Positions 5,595 through 7,598 of a stretch of 7,598 nt of DNA are shown in pieces. The DNA comes from Gammaproteobacteria bacterium. Its GTDB lineage: Bacteria; Pseudomonadota; Gammaproteobacteria; HK1. The position numbers were made by a program, and so were the translations under genes. Every line of letters starts with the position of its first letter. Within the stretch, counting starts at the first letter, position 1. Location: contig JAGRHX010001082.1 in assembly GCA_020444775.1 (NCBI GenBank), positions 1 through 7,598 of the forward strand. Reading direction: 5' to 3'. Under the pieces are notes generated by a model. It was not told where the DNA came from. It searched no databases and worked only from the letters and a program-made list of their open reading frames with translations.

Positions 5595-6821
5595 CTATTC
5601 GACGATGATCTTGTCGCTTTTCAGCGCGGCTATCGCGTCGGGGTCCATCCTCAGCCAGTCGCCCAACACCTCCCCGCTGTGCTCGCCGAGCAGTGGTGCC
5701 GGCTTGATCGGCGGTGGCTCCGCACCGAAGCGGACCGGCCAGCCGCTCATGACATAGTCACCGACCTTCGAATGCTGCATGGTCTGACGGATCTTGCGCT
5801 CCTCGAAGTTCTTGTCGTCGGCCAGCTCGCGCGTGTCGAGCACCGCGCCGGTCGGGATGGTCGCCTCACCGACCAGCTGCATCGCGGTGTGCTTGTCGTG
5901 CTGACGACTCCAGTTGGAGACCAGCTCGTCGACCTCGGCACGGTGCGCCGAGCGCGCAGCCGGTGTGCTGAAGCGTTCGTCACCGATCAGGTCCTCGCGT
6001 CCCATGACCTTGAGCAAGCGGTTCCAGTGCTCAGGATTCGCAGCGCTGGTGTAGATGTACACGTAGTCGTTGGGTCCACCACCCTTGCAGGGATAGACGC
6101 CGATGGGCGGATGCCCACCACCCACCGTCTTCGAGCCAGCACGCGGCGCGGCCTTGCCGTCGGTTCGCTCCATGTAGGTGAAGGCGTTGCGGATGTAGTG
6201 CAGGATGGAGTCCTGCATCGCCACCTGCAGATGCTCACCCTGGCCGGTCCGCTGGCGGCGGATGTAGGCGCCGAGTATCGAGATCGCCATCAACATCCCG
6301 GTGCCCGTGTCACCAATGGTCGCTCCCGGCTTGCACGGTGGGCCACCCTCCTCGCCAGTTATCGACATCAAGCCGCCACACGCCTGCGCGATCATGTCGA
6401 AGGCCAGATTGCGCTCGTACGGGCTGCCCTTACCAAAGCCCTTGACCTGACAGTAGATGATGGACGGGTTGAGGTCCTTGATGACGTCATAACCCAGCCC
6501 CAGACGCTCGATCGCACCGGGCGCGAAGTTCTCGATCATCACATCCGCCTTCGCGGCGAGGCCTTTCACCACCTCCAGCCCGCGCGGATCCTTCAGATCG
6601 ATGGCCAACGAGCGCTTGTTGGAGTTGTACTGCAGGAAATACAGGGCATCCACGCCGTCCTCGGTGCGGCCGGTGTAACGGCCCGGATCACCCACCTTCG
6701 GATTCTCGACCTTCACCACGTCGGCGCCCAGCCAGGCCAACGCTTCGGTGCAGGAGGGCCCTGCTTCGAACTGCGTGAGGTCGAGGATTTTCAGCCCTTC
6801 AAGACAATTCTCACCACTCAT
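5595..6821 (-). CDS. CaiB/BaiF class III CoA transferase, formyl-CoA transferase-like
   Basis: The 408-residue product moves coenzyme A from a donor thioester to a free carboxylic acid through aspartyl-CoA anhydride chemistry. The catalytic aspartate is D171, in ATIGDTGTG. Other family landmarks are AGPSCTEALAWLGADVVKVE (20-39), NKRSLAIDLK (68-77), the glycine loop around G247-G249, and a C-terminal APLLGEH (375-381). Length and order resemble formyl-CoA:oxalate CoA transferase (about 430 residues). Compared with that enzyme as I recall it, the position of Gln17 is E19 and Trp48 seems absent, so oxalate/formyl-CoA specificity is doubtful. Succinyl-CoA- or acetyl-CoA-dependent relatives are alternatives. 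The start at 6821 has GGGAG (6830-6834) 8 bases upstream. It is the first gene of a likely operon with the dehydrogenase and is divergent from the Ldh2-type gene. Confidence 0.94.
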   Translation of the reverse strand: MSGENCLEGLKILDLTQFEAGPSCTEALAWLGADVVKVENPKVGDPGRYTGRTEDGVDALYFLQYNSNKRSLAIDLKDPRGLEVVKGLAAKADVMIENFAPGAIERLGLGYDVIKDLNPSIIYCQVKGFGKGSPYERNLAFDMIAQACGGLMSITGEEGGPPCKPGATIGDTGTGMLMAISILGAYIRRQRTGQGEHLQVAMQDSILHYIRNAFTYMERTDGKAAPRAGSKTVGGGHPPIGVYPCKGGGPNDYVYIYTSAANPEHWNRLLKVMGREDLIGDERFSTPAARSAHRAEVDELVSNWSRQHDKHTAMQLVGEATIPTGAVLDTRELADDKNFEERKIRQTMQHSKVGDYVMSGWPVRFGAEPPPIKPAPLLGEHSGEVLGDWLRMDPDAIAALKSDKIIVE

Positions 6822-6853
6822 GATCGTCGCTCCCAGCTCTGTACCCGGTAGCG

Positions 6854-6883
6854 ATACTACGCCGCGTTACAGCCGGCATCCAA
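6854..6883 (-). promoter_or_regulatory. Weak candidate promoter for the CoA transferase operon
   Basis: On the minus strand, TTGGAT (6878-6883) and TAGTAT (6854-6859) are 18 bases apart, with 3 of 6 and 4 of 6 consensus matches. The pair sits 32 bases upstream of the start codon, giving a short leader that still includes the ribosome site. Visual match only. Confidence 0.27.
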
Positions 6884-6990
6884 GCCATCTAAGCGACACG
6901 TATCGATCCATGCATTCTGACGGACCTCGATTCGAGCCAGTCACATGACTCGGCTTTGGCCGTGGCCGCGGTGTAGCATACGCGGTCGCT

Positions 6991-7012
6991 GTCGGCGGTT
7001 GGGACCGCCGGC
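6991..7012. promoter_or_regulatory. Stem-loop just upstream of the Ldh2-type gene
   Basis: A 9-bp stem (6991-6999 with 7004-7012), including one G-U pair, closes a 4-base loop. It ends 13 bases before the GGTGGAG ribosome site (7026-7032). It may be an operator dyad at the divergent promoter or a leader hairpin. It leaves the ribosome site free, so a direct switch on translation would need an alternative fold, which I do not see. Confidence 0.4.
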
Positions 7013-7039
7013 CCCTACATGAGCAGGTGGAGTACATCA

Positions 7040-7598
7040 ATGCCCGTCACCATCGCCGCCGAGCGGCTGGAGAACCTGATAGCGCAGATCTTTTCTAGAA
7101 CCTCCTGTGACGAGGACGAAGCACGGCTGCTCGCGCATTATCTGGTCGACGCCAATCTTGCCGGTCATGACAGCCATGGCGTGCTGCGCACGCTGCGCTA
7201 CGTGACCTGGCTGGACAGCGGCACGCTGCACGCCGGACGCACGATCAAGGTGGTGAGCGAGAACCCGGCGATGGCCATCCTCGACGGCGATCGGGGCATG
7301 GGACACACCATGGCCAAGCAAGCGGTCGAGTTCGCGCTGGCGCGGGTCGAGAACAATGGCTGCTACATCGTCGCCCTACGCAATGCAGGTCACGTCGGTC
7401 GCGTCGGGAGCTGGGCACTGATGGCCGCCGAGGCCGGCTGTGCATCCATTCACTTCGTCAACGCCCGCGGCAGCGTGCTGGTCGCCCCCTACGGTGGCAT
7501 CGACAAGCGCTTCTCCACCGCGCCCTTTTGTGTCGGCATACCGCGCCCCGACGGTCCCCCGGTGGTTCTGGACTTCGCCACCTCGATCGTCGCCGAGG
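7040..7598 (+). CDS. Malate/L-lactate dehydrogenase-type (Ldh2 family) oxidoreductase, N-terminal part
   Basis: The first 186 residues are present and the frame stays open to the right edge; family members are usually 330-360 residues, so roughly half is missing. The Ldh2/MDH type-2 family binds NAD(P) in its own fold and interconverts 2-oxo and 2-hydroxy acids (malate, lactate, sulfolactate, ureidoglycolate, 2,3-diketo-L-gulonate). Hallmarks seen are AGHDSHGVLR (41-50), with the family's active-site His at H46, the NAGHVGRVG segment (115-123) with H118, and the LDFATS segment (177-182) typical of the cofactor region. The start at 7040 has GGTGGAG (7026-7032) 7 bases upstream. It is divergent from the CoA transferase operon, and the two probably share regulation. 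It may interconvert a hydroxy acid and the 2-oxo acid used by the ThDP enzyme; that link is inference. Confidence 0.93.
   Translation, partial: MPVTIAAERLENLIAQIFSRTSCDEDEARLLAHYLVDANLAGHDSHGVLRTLRYVTWLDSGTLHAGRTIKVVSENPAMAILDGDRGMGHTMAKQAVEFALARVENNGCYIVALRNAGHVGRVGSWALMAAEAGCASIHFVNARGSVLVAPYGGIDKRFSTAPFCVGIPRPDGPPVVLDFATSIVAE

Larger units (their letters stand above)
6822..7039. promoter_or_regulatory. Divergent control region between CoA transferase and Ldh2-type gene
   Basis: This 218-bp region holds no supported gene and must drive transcription both ways. It contains a candidate minus-strand promoter near 6854-6883, a small odd palindrome with 5-bp arms (6926-6936), and a stem-loop at 6991-7012 just before the Ldh2-type gene. 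I found no well-spaced sigma-70 pair for the plus-strand gene; TAGCAT at 6974-6979 could be a -10 without a clear -35. Confidence 0.55.

Noticed and set aside
44..6821. Complete oxalate/glyoxylate degradation module (Frc, Oxc, Gcl, tartronate semialdehyde reductase)
   Set aside because: The ThDP enzyme has the Glu that glyoxylate carboligase lacks and no oxalyl-CoA decarboxylase tail, and the transferase differs at oxalate-site positions. Only family-level resemblance remains.
5679..6851. 390-codon open frame antisense to the CoA transferase
   Set aside because: It mirrors a clearly real gene, has no recognisable domain and shows the Arg/His-rich composition of a GC-rich shadow frame.
6956..6979. 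Plus-strand promoter TTGGCC / TAGCAT for the Ldh2-type gene
   Set aside because: The spacer would be only 12 bases, too short for sigma-70 recognition.

Overview
The window is a GC-rich bacterial segment that looks proteobacterial: codons favour G/C at third positions, genes are tightly packed, and most starts have a GGGAG/GGAGG-type Shine-Dalgarno. The genus cannot be told from the sequence. There are six protein-coding genes, five complete and one cut by the right edge. All are enzymes. I see no regulator, transporter, RNA gene, transposon or CRISPR array.

Layout, left to right. (1) 44-1699 minus: a thiamine-diphosphate (ThDP) enzyme of the acetolactate synthase/pyruvate oxidase superfamily. 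(2) 1826-2671 minus: a TauD/TfdA-type Fe(II)/2-oxoglutarate dioxygenase. It lies upstream of the ThDP gene in the same direction, and a perfect 16-bp stem-loop sits between them. (3) 2672-2997: a 326-bp divergent control region. (4) 2998-4548 plus: an acyl-CoA synthetase of the AMP-binding family. (5) 4549-4586: a GC-rich stem-loop between convergent genes. (6) 4606-5532 minus: a 3-hydroxyisobutyrate dehydrogenase-type beta-hydroxyacid dehydrogenase. (7) 5595-6821 minus: a class III (CaiB/BaiF, formyl-CoA transferase-like) CoA transferase, probably co-transcribed with the dehydrogenase. (8) 6822-7039: a 218-bp divergent control region. (9) 7040 to the edge, plus: the first 186 residues of a malate/L-lactate dehydrogenase-type (Ldh2) oxidoreductase.

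The set reads as a catabolic cluster for an organic acid. There are two ways to make a CoA thioester (ligase and transferase), one oxygenase that could unmask a hydroxy or carbonyl group, two NAD(P)-dependent hydroxyacid dehydrogenases of unrelated folds, and a ThDP enzyme able to act on 2-oxo acids or 2-hydroxyacyl compounds. It superficially resembles oxalate/glyoxylate metabolism (Frc-like transferase, ThDP lyase, tartronate-semialdehyde-reductase-like dehydrogenase), but key residues argue against a simple Frc/Oxc/Gcl reading. The substrate is not known. That the genes serve one pathway is an inference from clustering; no step order can be proved from sequence alone.
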